A DNA stretch of 64,000 bases from Streptomyces sp. SKN60 (GTDB lineage Bacteria; Actinomycetota; Actinomycetes; Streptomycetales; Streptomycetaceae): assembly GCF_026236535.1 (NCBI RefSeq), contig NZ_JAHTMW010000020.1:1-64000 (forward strand). The letters are read 5' to 3'. The notes under the pieces are model-generated. The model did not search any database and was not told the DNA's origin. It saw only the letters and a list, made by a program, of their open reading frames with translations. The first letter of the stretch is position 1; every line of letters begins with the position of its first letter. Position numbers and translations under genes: made by a program. Positions 7,388 through 15,769 of the stretch are shown here, piece by piece.

Positions 7388-9235
7388 ATGTGCGGAATCG
7401 TGGGTTACGTCGGCGGACAGTCGGCGCTCGAAGTGGTGATCGCAGGGCTCAAGCGGCTCGAATACCGCGGCTACGACTCGGCCGGCGTCGCCGTGCTCTC
7501 CGACGGAGGGCTCGCCGCCGCCAAGAAGGCCGGCAAGCTCGTCAACCTGGAGAAGGAGCTGGTGGACCGCCCGCTGTCGAGCGGCTCCACCGGCATCGGA
7601 CACACCCGGTGGGCCACCCACGGCGGCCCCACCGACGTCAACGCGCACCCGCACCTCGACAACGCGGGCCGCGTCGCCGTCGTCCACAACGGCATCATCG
7701 AGAACTTCGCCGCCCTCCGCGCGGAGCTGGCGGAGCGGGGCCACGACCTGGCGTCCGAGACGGACACCGAGGTCGTGGCCCATCTGCTGGCCGAGGAGTT
7801 CTCCTCCGTCGGCGACCTCGCCGAGGCCATGCGGCTGGTGTGCCGGCGGCTCGACGGGGCGTTCACACTGGTCGCCGTGCACGCCGACCAGCCCGACGTC
7901 GTCGTCGGCGCCCGCCGCAACTCCCCGCTCGTCGTCGGCGTCGGCGAGGGCGAGAACTTCCTCGCCTCCGACGTCTCCGCCTTCATCGCGCACACCCGCT
8001 CCGCCATCGAACTCGGCCAGGACCAGGTCGTGGAGCTCACCCGCGAGGGCGTCACCGTCACCGACTTCGACGGCGCCCCCGCCGACGTACGCGCCTTCCA
8101 CATCGACTGGGACGCCTCCGCCGCCGAGAAGGGCGGCTACGACTACTTCATGCTCAAGGAGATCGCCGAGCAGCCCAAGGCGGTCGCCGACACCCTCCTC
8201 GGCCGGATCGGCGCCGACGGGCGCCTGCGCCTCGACGAGGTGCGCATCCCGGACGCGGTGCTCCGCGAGGCCGACAAGATCGTCATCATCGCGTGCGGCA
8301 CCGCCTTCCACGCCGGACTCATCACGAAGTACGCCATCGAGCACTGGACCCGGATCCCCTGCGAGGTCGAGCTCGCCAGCGAGTTCCGCTACCGCGACCC
8401 GATCCTCGGACAGCGCACCCTCGTCATCGCCATCTCCCAGTCCGGCGAGACCATGGACACCCTGATGGCGCTGCGGCACGCCCGCGAACAGGGCGCCAAG
8501 GTGCTCGCCGTCTGCAACACCAACGGGTCGACGATCCCCCGGGAGTCGGACGCCGTCCTCTACACCCACGCCGGGCCCGAGGTCGCCGTCGCGTCCACCA
8601 AGGCCTTCCTCACCCAGCTCGTCGCCTGCTACCTCCTCGCGCTCTACCTCGGGCAGGTCCGCGGCACCAAGTGGGGCGACGAGATCCACGCCGTCGTCCG
8701 CGAGCTCGCCCGGATCGCCGACGAGGTGGAGCGGGTCCTGGAGACCATGGAGCCGGTCCGCGCGCTCGCCCGCTCCCTCGCCGACAAGAACACCGTCCTC
8801 TTCCTCGGCCGGCACGTCGGCTACCCGGTGGCTCTCGAAGGCGCGCTGAAGCTCAAGGAGCTCGCGTACATGCACGCCGAGGGCTTCGCCGCCGGCGAGC
8901 TCAAGCACGGCCCGATCGCCCTCATCGAGGAGGACCTGCCGGTCGTCGTGGTCGTCCCCTCGCCGCGCGGCCGGTCCGTCCTCCACGACAAGATCGTCTC
9001 CAACATCCAGGAGATCCGGGCCCGGGGCGCCCGCACCATCGTGATCGCGGAGGAGGGCGACGAGGCCGTCGTCCCGTACGCCGACCACCTCATCCGGATC
9101 CCCGCGACGCCTACGCTGCTGCAGCCGCTGGTCTCCACCGTGCCGCTGCAGGTCTTCGCCTGCGAACTGGCCACGGCCCGGGGCAACGAGGTCGACCAGC
9201 CGCGCAATCTGGCCAAGTCCGTGACCGTGGAGTGA
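7388..9235 (+). CDS. glmS: Glutamine--fructose-6-phosphate aminotransferase (isomerizing)
   Basis: Makes glucosamine-6-phosphate from fructose-6-phosphate and glutamine, the entry to UDP-GlcNAc synthesis. The 615-residue protein begins MCGIVGYVG, so Cys2 becomes the N-terminal glutaminase nucleophile after Met removal. Two SIS sugar-isomerase domains follow, with SQSGETMDTL and STKAFLTQ, and the C-terminus is the typical LAKSVTVE. It supplies substrate to GlmM encoded at 1586-2944. acpS follows after 23 bases, suggesting one transcript with acpS and the NAD(P)HX repair gene. Confidence 0.97.
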   Translation: MCGIVGYVGGQSALEVVIAGLKRLEYRGYDSAGVAVLSDGGLAAAKKAGKLVNLEKELVDRPLSSGSTGIGHTRWATHGGPTDVNAHPHLDNAGRVAVVHNGIIENFAALRAELAERGHDLASETDTEVVAHLLAEEFSSVGDLAEAMRLVCRRLDGAFTLVAVHADQPDVVVGARRNSPLVVGVGEGENFLASDVSAFIAHTRSAIELGQDQVVELTREGVTVTDFDGAPADVRAFHIDWDASAAEKGGYDYFMLKEIAEQPKAVADTLLGRIGADGRLRLDEVRIPDAVLREADKIVIIACGTAFHAGLITKYAIEHWTRIPCEVELASEFRYRDPILGQRTLVIAISQSGETMDTLMALRHAREQGAKVLAVCNTNGSTIPRESDAVLYTHAGPEVAVASTKAFLTQLVACYLLALYLGQVRGTKWGDEIHAVVRELARIADEVERVLETMEPVRALARSLADKNTVLFLGRHVGYPVALEGALKLKELAYMHAEGFAAGELKHGPIALIEEDLPVVVVVPSPRGRSVLHDKIVSNIQEIRARGARTIVIAEEGDEAVVPYADHLIRIPATPTLLQPLVSTVPLQVFACELATARGNEVDQPRNLAKSVTVE

Positions 9236-9258
9236 CGGTGGAGTGAAAGAAGAAGGAC

Positions 9259-9627
9259 ATGATCATCGGGGTGGGGATCGACGTGGCGGAGATCGACCGG
9301 TTCGCCGCGTCGCTCGAACGCACACCGGGGCTGCTCGGGCGCCTCTTCGTCGACGCCGAGCTGCTGCTCCCGAGCGGCGAGCGGCGCGGACCGGCCTCGC
9401 TCGCGGTGCGGTTCGCGGCGAAGGAGGCCCTGGCCAAGGCGCTCGGCGCGCCGGGCAACCTGCACTGGACGGACGCCGAGGTGTACGTCGAGGACAGCGG
9501 GCAGCCCCGCCTCCGGGTGCGCGGCACCGTCGCCGCGCGGGCCGCCGAACTCGGCGTGAAGCACTGGCACGTGTCCCTCAGCCATGACGCGGGAGTGGCG
9601 TCGGCCGTGGTGATCGCGGAGGGTTGA
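9259..9627 (+). CDS. acpS: Holo-[acyl-carrier-protein] synthase
   Basis: Transfers 4'-phosphopantetheine from CoA to the serine of acyl carrier protein, activating it for fatty-acid (and in streptomycetes polyketide) synthesis. The 122-residue length is standard for the trimeric AcpS type. The metal-binding IGVGIDVAEIDRF at the N-terminus and FAAKEALAKALG in the middle are the two family signatures. The ATG is preceded by GAAGAAGGA. Tight spacing to glmS and to the downstream nnr gene (4 bases) supports an operon. Confidence 0.96.
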   Translation: MIIGVGIDVAEIDRFAASLERTPGLLGRLFVDAELLLPSGERRGPASLAVRFAAKEALAKALGAPGNLHWTDAEVYVEDSGQPRLRVRGTVAARAAELGVKHWHVSLSHDAGVASAVVIAEG

Positions 9628-9631
9628 TCCC

Positions 9632-11089
9632 ATGCGTACCGCTTACCGCGTGGAGACCGTACGGGCCGCCGAGGCCGAACTGATGGCCCGGCTGCCGGAG
9701 GGCACGCTGATGCAGCGCGCCGCGGCCGGACTCGCCGCCGCCTGCTGCTCGCTGCTCGGCAAGGGGCAGGTGTACGGGGCGCGGGTCGTCCTGCTCGTCG
9801 GCAGCGGCGACAACGGCGGCGACGCCCTGTACGCGGGCGCCCGGCTCGCCCGGCGCGGCGCCGGGGTGACGGCGGTGCTGCTCGGCGACCGGGCGCACGA
9901 GGGCGGGCTCGCGGCGCTGCGGCGGGCCGGGGGACGGGTGACCGGCCCGCACGACGATCCGTACGGCGCGCTGGCCGCCGCCGACCTGGTGCTCGACGGC
10001 ATCACGGGGATCGGCGGGCGGGGCGGGCTGCGGCCCGACGCCGTGCCCGTCGCCCGCGCCGCGCGCGGTTCCGACGCGGTCGTCGTGGCCGTGGACCTGC
10101 CGAGCGGCGTGGACGCCGACACCGGCGAGGTCGCGGGGGAGGCGCTGCGCGCCGACGCGACGATCACCTTCGGCACGTACAAGCCGGGGCTCCTCGTCGA
10201 CCCGGCCCGGGAGTACGCGGGCGCGCTGCGGCTCGTTGACATCGGCCTCGGCGCCACCCTGCCGTCCGTGCCGGACCTGGAGGCGCTGCAGCACGAGGAC
10301 GTGGCGCGGCGGCTGCCGGTGCCGGGCGCGGAGTCCGACAAGTACCGGCGCGGTGTCGTCGGCATCGTCGCCGGCTCCGCCCGCTACCCCGGCGCCGCGG
10401 TGCTCGCCGTCTCCGGCGCGCTGCGGGGCGGGGCGGGCGCGGTGCGGTACGTCGGGCCGGCGGGCGACGCGGTCATCGCGGCGCACCCCGAGACCCTGGT
10501 CCACTCCGGCCCGCCGGAGCAGGCGGGCCGCGTCCAGGCCTGGGTCGCCGGACCGGGCCTCGGCGAGGGCCCCGGCGTGTCCGTCGCCCTCGACCAGGTC
10601 CTCGCCACCGACGTCCCCGTCCTCATCGACGCGGACGGCCTGCGCGCCCTGACCCCGGCCGCCGTCCGGGCCCGCTCCGCCCCCACCCTCCTCACCCCCC
10701 ACGCGGGCGAGGCGGCGGCCCTCCTCGGCGTCCCCCGCGAGCAGGTCGAGGCGGCCCGCCTGTCGGCCGTCCGCGAACTGGCCGCCCGCTACGGCGCCAC
10801 GGTCCTCCTCAAGGGCTCGACCACCCTCGTCTGCGCCCCGGACGCCGCCGCCGCGATCCGCGTGAACCCGACCGGCACCTCCTGGCTCGCCACCGCCGGC
10901 AGCGGCGACGTCCTCTCCGGCCTCTCCGGCGCCCTCCTGGCGTCGGGCCTGCCGCCCCTGGACGCGCTGTCGGTGGGTGCGTACCTCCACGGCCTGGCGG
11001 CCCGCCGCGCGTCGGGCGGCGGGGCTCCGATCGCGGCGAGCGACGTGGCGGAGGGGCTGCCGGGGGCGTGGCGGGACGTGGTGAGCTGA
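9632..11089 (+). CDS. nnr: Bifunctional NAD(P)HX epimerase / ADP-dependent NAD(P)HX dehydratase
   Basis: Repairs hydrated NADH/NADPH: the N-terminal domain epimerises R- to S-NAD(P)HX and the C-terminal ribokinase-like domain dehydrates it using ADP. The 485-residue length fits the fused form. The N-terminal half has GSGDNGGDALYAGARLA (about 50-66); the C-terminal half has NPTGTSWLATAGSGDVLSG, containing the anion-hole GSGD. It starts 4 bases after acpS, so the two are probably translationally coupled. Confidence 0.93.
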   Translation: MRTAYRVETVRAAEAELMARLPEGTLMQRAAAGLAAACCSLLGKGQVYGARVVLLVGSGDNGGDALYAGARLARRGAGVTAVLLGDRAHEGGLAALRRAGGRVTGPHDDPYGALAAADLVLDGITGIGGRGGLRPDAVPVARAARGSDAVVVAVDLPSGVDADTGEVAGEALRADATITFGTYKPGLLVDPAREYAGALRLVDIGLGATLPSVPDLEALQHEDVARRLPVPGAESDKYRRGVVGIVAGSARYPGAAVLAVSGALRGGAGAVRYVGPAGDAVIAAHPETLVHSGPPEQAGRVQAWVAGPGLGEGPGVSVALDQVLATDVPVLIDADGLRALTPAAVRARSAPTLLTPHAGEAAALLGVPREQVEAARLSAVRELAARYGATVLLKGSTTLVCAPDAAAAIRVNPTGTSWLATAGSGDVLSGLSGALLASGLPPLDALSVGAYLHGLAARRASGGGAPIAASDVAEGLPGAWRDVVS

Positions 11090-11111
11090 CGGGGCGATCG
11101 CGGGCGCTCTG

Positions 11112-11197
11112 CTCCCCGCCGGCGGGCACCGCCCGTGCGGGAGGGCGCCGCCGCAGGCGGGTGTGGGCGAAGGTTCGTACCGGGGCGTGGCGCCCCG
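11112..11197 (+). terminator. Two hairpins after the glmS-acpS-nnr unit
   Basis: An imperfect hairpin at about 11112-11143 (inner stem CGGGC/GCCCG) is followed by a perfect 7-bp stem CGGGGCG/CGCCCCG at 11181-11197 with a TGG loop. Lying between the nnr stop and the alr promoter, they are likely transcription stops, although neither has a T-tract. Confidence 0.45.
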
Positions 11198-11259
11198 CGT
11201 GACCCGGGCCACCGACCGCCTACGCAGTGCCGCGGCCCGCACCTGAGAGACTGGGGCCG

Positions 11260-12408
11260 ATGAGTCAGACACAGCCGCCCCGCCGAGCCCGCGCCGAGAT
11301 CGACCTCGGGGCGCTGCGTGCGAACGTCCGCACGCTGCGCGCCCGGGTCGCGCCACACGTTCAGGTGATGGGCGTGGTGAAGGCGGACGCGTACGGACAC
11401 GGCGCCGTGCGGTGTGCGCGGGCCGCGCTCGACGCCGGGGCGACGTGGCTGGGGACGGCGACGCCGCAGGAGGCGCTGGCGCTGCGGGCGGCGGGGCTCA
11501 CCGAGGCGCGGATCATGTGCTGGCTGTGGACGCCCGGGGACCCGTGGGCGGAGGGCATCGAGGCCGGGCTCGACATGTCCGTCAGCGGGATGTGGGCGCT
11601 GCGCGAGGTGACGGAGGCCGCGCAGGCGGTCGGGCGTCCCGCGCGGATCCAGCTCAAGGCCGACACCGGCCTCGGCCGCAACGGCTGCCAGCCCGCCGAC
11701 TGGCCCGAACTCGTCGGCGAGGCCCTGAAGGCCCAGGCGCAGGGCCTCGTGCGGATCACCGGACTGTGGTCGCACTTCGCCTGCGCCGACGAACCCGGGC
11801 ACCCCTCCATCCCGGCCCAGCTGGACGTCTTCCGCTCGATGCTCGACTTCGCCGAGAAGGCCGGCGTCGAGCCCGAGGTCCGGCACATCGCCAACTCGCC
11901 CGCCACCCTGACCCTCCCCGAGACGCACTTCGACCTCGTCCGGCCCGGCATCGCGATGTACGGCGTGTCGCCCGACCCGGCCCTCGGCACCTCCGCCGAG
12001 CTCGGTCTGCGCCCGGTGATGTCGCTGAAGGCGAGCATCGCCCTGGTGAAGCAGGTGCCGGCCGGGCACGGCGTCTCGTACGGGCACCACTACGTCACCC
12101 CGGACGAGACCACCCTCGGCCTGATCCCGCTGGGTTACGCGGACGGCATCCCCCGGCACGCCTCCGGCCGCGGCCCGGTCCTGGTCGGCGACCGGGTGCG
12201 GACGGTGGCCGGGAGGGTCGCGATGGACCAGTTCGTGGTCGACCTCGGCGGCGACGCGCCCGAGCCCGGCACCGAGGCCGTGCTCTTCGGGCCCGGCGAC
12301 CGGGGCGAGCCGACGGCCCAGGACTGGGCGGAGGCCGCCGACACCATCGCGTACGAGATCGTCACCCGGATCGGCGCGCGCGTCCCGCGCGTCTACGTGG
12401 GGGACTGA
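11260..12408 (+). CDS. alr: Alanine racemase
   Basis: PLP-dependent interconversion of L- and D-alanine for peptidoglycan. The 382-residue protein has the PLP-lysine motif VVKADAYGHG near residue 40 and the second catalytic tyrosine region IAMYGVSP in the beta-domain part. ATG at 11260 (MSQTQPPRRARAEIDLGAL) fits the family N-terminus better than a GTG at 11227; GAGACT at 11247-11252 lies 7 bases before it, suggesting a leaderless or very short-leader transcript. The alpha/beta hydrolase gene follows after 13 bases. Confidence 0.96.
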   Translation: MSQTQPPRRARAEIDLGALRANVRTLRARVAPHVQVMGVVKADAYGHGAVRCARAALDAGATWLGTATPQEALALRAAGLTEARIMCWLWTPGDPWAEGIEAGLDMSVSGMWALREVTEAAQAVGRPARIQLKADTGLGRNGCQPADWPELVGEALKAQAQGLVRITGLWSHFACADEPGHPSIPAQLDVFRSMLDFAEKAGVEPEVRHIANSPATLTLPETHFDLVRPGIAMYGVSPDPALGTSAELGLRPVMSLKASIALVKQVPAGHGVSYGHHYVTPDETTLGLIPLGYADGIPRHASGRGPVLVGDRVRTVAGRVAMDQFVVDLGGDAPEPGTEAVLFGPGDRGEPTAQDWAEAADTIAYEIVTRIGARVPRVYVGD

Positions 12409-12421
12409 AAGGGGCTCCGGC

Positions 12422-13561
12422 GTGGGTGACGAGACCTGGCGTAGGGCCGGCTGGGCCGGGGCCGCGATAGGCGTGCTCGCCGCCGGCGCGGCGGCCGGGG
12501 TCGCGATCGAGCGGCTCACCGTGGGGCGTTCGGTACGGCAGAAGGCGCGGCTCGCGCTCGACGCCGAGGGTCCGTACGGCGCCCTGCGCGGCACCCCCGG
12601 CAAGGCGGTCGCCGACGACGGCACCGCCCTCTACTACGAGGTCGACGAGGTCGAACCCGACCCCTCCGCACCCCGTCGGCGCCGCCTCTTCGGACGCAAG
12701 GCCCCCACCCCCGTCACCGTCGTCTTCAGCCACGGCTACTGCCTCAACCAGGACTCCTGGCACTTCCAGCGGGCCGCCCTGCGCGGACTGGTCCGCACCG
12801 TCCACTGGGACCAGCGCAGCCACGGGCACTCCGGCCCCGGGCTCGCCCAGGAGGGCCCGGACGGCGTGCCGGTCTCCATCGCCCAGCTCGGCCGCGACCT
12901 GAAGGCGGTGCTCGACGCCGCCGCGCCCGAGGGCCCGCTGGTGCTCGTCGGGCACTCGATGGGCGGCATGACGATCATGGCGCTCGCCGAGCAGTACCCG
13001 GAGCTCGTGCGCGAGCGGGTGGTCGGCGTCGGCTTCGTCGGCACCTCGTCGGGACGGCTCGACGAGGTCAGTTACGGCCTGCCGGTGGCCGGCGTCAACG
13101 CGGTGCGCCGGGTGCTGCCGGGCGTGCTGCGGGCGCTCGGCTCGCAGGCCGAGCTGGTGGAGCGGGGCCGCCGGGCCACCGCCGACCTGTTCGCCGGGCT
13201 GATCAAGAAGTACTCCTTCTCCTCGAAGGACGTGGACCCGGCGGTCGCCCGGTTCGCCGAGCGGATGATCGAGTCGACCCCGATCGACGTGGTCGCCGCG
13301 TTCTACCCGGCCTTCGCCGACCACGACGGCACCGCCGCGCTCGCCGCCTTCCGCGAGCTCCCGGTGCTCGCCCTCGCCGGCGACCGCGACCTGGTCACCC
13401 CCAGCTCGCACACCGAGGTCATCGCCGACCTGCTGCCGGACGCGGAGCTGGTGATCGTGCCCGACGCCGGGCACCTGGTGATGCTGGAACACCCCGAGGC
13501 GGTCACCGACCGCATCGCCGACCTGCTGGTACGCGCCGGAGCCGTCCCCGTACCGGGATAG
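12422..13561 (+). CDS. Alpha/beta-fold hydrolase
   Basis: A 379-residue protein with an N-terminal hydrophobic segment (about 10-30, WAGAAIGVLAAGAAAG) that may anchor it to the membrane, followed by an alpha/beta hydrolase domain. The nucleophile elbow is GHSMGG (Ser about 179); candidate acid and base are in AGDRDLVTP and PDAGHLVMLEHP. The substrate is unknown. GTG at 12422 has a GAAAGGGG ribosome-binding site and lies 13 bases after alr; tsaE follows after 20 bases. This alr-hydrolase-tsaE order is the usual streptomycete arrangement. Confidence 0.9.
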   Translation: MGDETWRRAGWAGAAIGVLAAGAAAGVAIERLTVGRSVRQKARLALDAEGPYGALRGTPGKAVADDGTALYYEVDEVEPDPSAPRRRRLFGRKAPTPVTVVFSHGYCLNQDSWHFQRAALRGLVRTVHWDQRSHGHSGPGLAQEGPDGVPVSIAQLGRDLKAVLDAAAPEGPLVLVGHSMGGMTIMALAEQYPELVRERVVGVGFVGTSSGRLDEVSYGLPVAGVNAVRRVLPGVLRALGSQAELVERGRRATADLFAGLIKKYSFSSKDVDPAVARFAERMIESTPIDVVAAFYPAFADHDGTAALAAFRELPVLALAGDRDLVTPSSHTEVIADLLPDAELVIVPDAGHLVMLEHPEAVTDRIADLLVRAGAVPVPG

Positions 13562-13568
13562 GGACGGA

Positions 13569-13581
13569 TAGGTTGGCGGGT
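13569..13581 (+). promoter_or_regulatory. -10 element in front of tsaE
   Basis: TAGGTT at 13569-13574 is 7 bases before the tsaE ATG (13582), starting 7 bases after the hydrolase stop codon. It predicts a leaderless transcript and supports this start over an in-frame TTG at 13573. Confidence 0.5.
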
Positions 13582-14088
13582 ATGGACACACCGCACGACC
13601 AGGCCACTGTCAACCAGGCCACCGTCGAGGTCGACTCGCCCGAGCGGATGCAGGAGCTCGGCCGCCGGCTCGCGAAGCTGCTGCGCGCCGGAGACCTCGT
13701 GATGCTCACCGGCGAGCTCGGCGCCGGCAAGACGACTCTGACCCGCGGGCTCGGCGAGGGCCTGGGGGTGCGCGGCGCGGTCACCTCGCCGACCTTCGTG
13801 ATCGCCCGCGTCCACCCCTCGCTGGTGGCGGGCCCGCCGCTGGTGCACGTCGACGCGTACCGGCTCGGCGGCGGTCTCGACGAGATGGAGGACCTGGACC
13901 TCGACGTCTCGCTGCCCGACTCCGTCGTCGTGGTCGAGTGGGGCGACGGCAAGGTCGAGGAGCTGACCGACGACCGGCTGCACGTGCTGATCCACCGGGT
14001 CGTCGGCGACACCGACGACGACCGGCGGACCGTCGTCCTCAACGGCATCGGCGCCCGCTGGGCGGCCGAGGACCTGCGGCTGGGCTGA
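13582..14088 (+). CDS. tsaE: tRNA threonylcarbamoyladenosine biosynthesis ATPase TsaE
   Basis: ATPase of the TsaBDE complex that makes the t6A37 modification in ANN-decoding tRNAs. The 168-residue protein has the Walker A GELGAGKTT (about 44-52) and the conserved SPTFVIARVH and VEWGD motifs of the YjeE family. tsaB and tsaD follow within 2.7 kb, interrupted by a small gene and a minus-strand gene. An N-terminal extension of about 20 residues before the conserved core is usual in actinobacteria. Confidence 0.95.
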   Translation: MDTPHDQATVNQATVEVDSPERMQELGRRLAKLLRAGDLVMLTGELGAGKTTLTRGLGEGLGVRGAVTSPTFVIARVHPSLVAGPPLVHVDAYRLGGGLDEMEDLDLDVSLPDSVVVVEWGDGKVEELTDDRLHVLIHRVVGDTDDDRRTVVLNGIGARWAAEDLRLG

Positions 14089-14166
14089 ACGTACGTACGT
14101 TCCGACAACGTGTCGGGAAAATGTTGCGCCGGTGCGCGCGGGCGTGGTCACATGGATGCACGAGCT

Positions 14167-14184
14167 GGTTAGGTGTACCTAACC
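14167..14184. promoter_or_regulatory. 18-bp inverted repeat before a small gene, possible operator
   Basis: GGTTAGGT and ACCTAACC form perfect 8-base arms around a central GT. The element ends 15 bases before the small gene at 14199 and overlaps any promoter there. The half-sites resemble iron-box (DmdR/IdeR) half-sites, but the spacing differs from the usual 19-bp box, so the regulator is unknown. Upstream, CCGACA/TGTCGG arms around ACG lie near 14102-14116. Confidence 0.45.
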
Positions 14185-14198
14185 TACGGGAGGCAGGC

Positions 14199-14372
14199 AT
14201 GGCGACGCCCGAGCGCGAGGACCGCACCGCGGATGTCAGCACGGACACCGTCCCGATGAGAGTGCTGCTCGCGGCCTGCGCGGCCGCGACCGCCGTGTCC
14301 ACCCCGCCGCGCGCACGCGAGACCGTGGACGAGGAGCCCGGCACCCCCGCCGTACAGGACGAGGCCGCCTAG
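14199..14372 (+). CDS. Small hypothetical protein
   Basis: A 57-residue reading frame with a strong ribosome-binding site (GGGAGG, 14188-14193) before the ATG. The peptide is acidic at both ends with a short hydrophobic middle (VLLAACAAATAVSTPP), too short and polar to be a clear signal peptide. No family recognised. The distinctive 18-bp inverted repeat immediately upstream suggests it is a regulated gene rather than a chance frame. It ends 49 bases from a convergent gene. Confidence 0.6.
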   Translation: MATPEREDRTADVSTDTVPMRVLLAACAAATAVSTPPRARETVDEEPGTPAVQDEAA

Positions 14373-14421
14373 GCCGCCTGGGCCGGCTGCGCCGCGCCGC
14401 GAACGCGCGCCCCTCCGCGGG

Positions 14422-14991
14422 TCAGGCGACGACCACGACCTTCGCGCCGATCGACGCGAACGTCCACATCGCGTCGCCGTCCGCGCGCTTCATCCGGATG
14501 CCGCCGGTCTTCTTCGCCGGGTCCGGCTCCGGCGTCGAGCCGTCCACCGCCGCGCTGAAGCCGATCGACACGTCCTGCACCGTCGCGAACCGCACCACGT
14601 GCTCGATCTGCACCCCGTCCGAGCCGCGCACCGCGCCGGACCGCGAGGTCACCGCGTACGTGCCGGGCGGCGGCGAGACCGTGCTCGGCATCACCGAGAA
14701 GGTCTGCGTCACCTGGTTCCTCGCGTCCACCAGCCACACCCGGTGGTCCTTCAGCGCGTACACCACGCGCGCGCCCTTGCCGGAGTCGGCGGGCAGCGCC
14801 AGCGGATCCTTGGCGGGCTGCTTCGGCTTTCCGCTCGCCTCGGCCGACGGGGCCGTGCTCGGGGTGCGGGGCTTCGCCGCCAGCTCGGCCGGCGACGGCG
14901 CGGCGGCCGAGGCCTGATAGGCGAGGAAGCCGACCACGGCGACCGCCGCCGCGGTGAGCCCGGCCACGAATCCCGAGCTGCTCCGTGCCAC
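14422..14991 (-). CDS. L,D-transpeptidase-like membrane-anchored protein lacking the catalytic Cys
   Basis: A 189-residue protein with an N-terminal signal or anchor helix (GFVAGLTAAAVAVVGFLAY), an Ala/Pro/Lys linker, and a C-terminal domain patterned like a YkuD L,D-transpeptidase: VYALKDHRVWLVDARNQV, then PPPGTYAVTSR, then GGIRMKRADGDAMWTF. In active enzymes the last motif reads S-x-G-C-I/V-R-M; here the cysteine position is glycine and the preceding HG motif is missing, so it is probably a non-catalytic wall-binding or regulatory relative. GTG at 14991 has GAAGGTGG upstream. It diverges from tsaB. Confidence 0.75.
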   Translation of the reverse strand: MARSSSGFVAGLTAAAVAVVGFLAYQASAAAPSPAELAAKPRTPSTAPSAEASGKPKQPAKDPLALPADSGKGARVVYALKDHRVWLVDARNQVTQTFSVMPSTVSPPPGTYAVTSRSGAVRGSDGVQIEHVVRFATVQDVSIGFSAAVDGSTPEPDPAKKTGGIRMKRADGDAMWTFASIGAKVVVVA

Positions 14992-15097
14992 CGTGCGCCC
15001 ACCTTCTGTCGTACGTACGTATCGGTGTCTGATCGCCCCGACCGTAGCACCGCCGCCCCCCGACGAGCGGGGCACCATGTCCGGCGCTCCGGCGCCG

Positions 15098-15109
15098 TAG
15101 GCTGTTCGC
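15098..15109 (+). promoter_or_regulatory. -10 element predicting a leaderless tsaB transcript
   Basis: TAGGCT at 15098-15103 is exactly 6 bases before the GTG of tsaB, identical in sequence and spacing to the element before glmS. No Shine-Dalgarno is present. Confidence 0.55.
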
Positions 15110-15769
15110 GTGCTCTTGCTCGCCATGGATACCGCCACACCCGCCGTCACCGTCGCCCTCCACGACGGCGAGACCGTCGTCGCCGAGTCCTCCCAGGTGG
15201 ACGCCCGCAGACACGGGGAGCTGCTGCTGCCCGCCGTCGACCGGGTCATGAAGGAGGCCGGGCTCGCGCTCGACGCGGTGACCGGACTCGTGGTCGGCGT
15301 CGGCCCCGGCCCGTACACCGGACTGCGCGTCGGTCTGGTCACCGCCGCCGCCTTCGCCTCCGCGCTCGGCGTGCCGGTGCACGGCCTGTGCACGCTCGAC
15401 GGACTCGCGTACGCCTCCGGCATCCAGGAGCCCTTCGCCGTCGCCACCGACGCGCGGCGCAAGGAGGTCTACTGGGCGCGGTACGAGAACTCCCGCACGC
15501 GCGTCACGGAGGCGTCGGTCGACCGTCCCGCCGACATCGCCGAGCGGCTCGCCGGGCTCCCGGTGGTCGGCGCCGGCGCCCGCCTCTACCCCGAGGCCTT
15601 CCCGGACGCCCGCGACCCCGAGCACCAGTCGGCCGCCGCGCTCGCCGCCCTCGCGGCCGAGCGGCTGGCGGCGGGGGACCAGGACGCGTTCCTGGAGCCG
15701 CTCCCCATGTACCTGCGCCGCCCCGACGCCCAGGTGCCGAAGAACTACAAGGTGGTCACGCCCCAGTGA
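15110..15769 (+). CDS. tsaB: tRNA threonylcarbamoyladenosine biosynthesis protein TsaB
   Basis: Partner of TsaD and TsaE in t6A tRNA modification; an ASKHA-fold protein without its own transferase activity. The 219-residue protein starts LLLAMDTATPAVTVAL and contains RHGELLLPAVDRV and the conserved GVGPGPYTGLRVG loop. GTG at 15110 fits the family start. Its stop overlaps the rimI start by GTGA (15766-15769), so the two are translationally coupled. Confidence 0.95.
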   Translation: MLLLAMDTATPAVTVALHDGETVVAESSQVDARRHGELLLPAVDRVMKEAGLALDAVTGLVVGVGPGPYTGLRVGLVTAAAFASALGVPVHGLCTLDGLAYASGIQEPFAVATDARRKEVYWARYENSRTRVTEASVDRPADIAERLAGLPVVGAGARLYPEAFPDARDPEHQSAAALAALAAERLAAGDQDAFLEPLPMYLRRPDAQVPKNYKVVTPQ

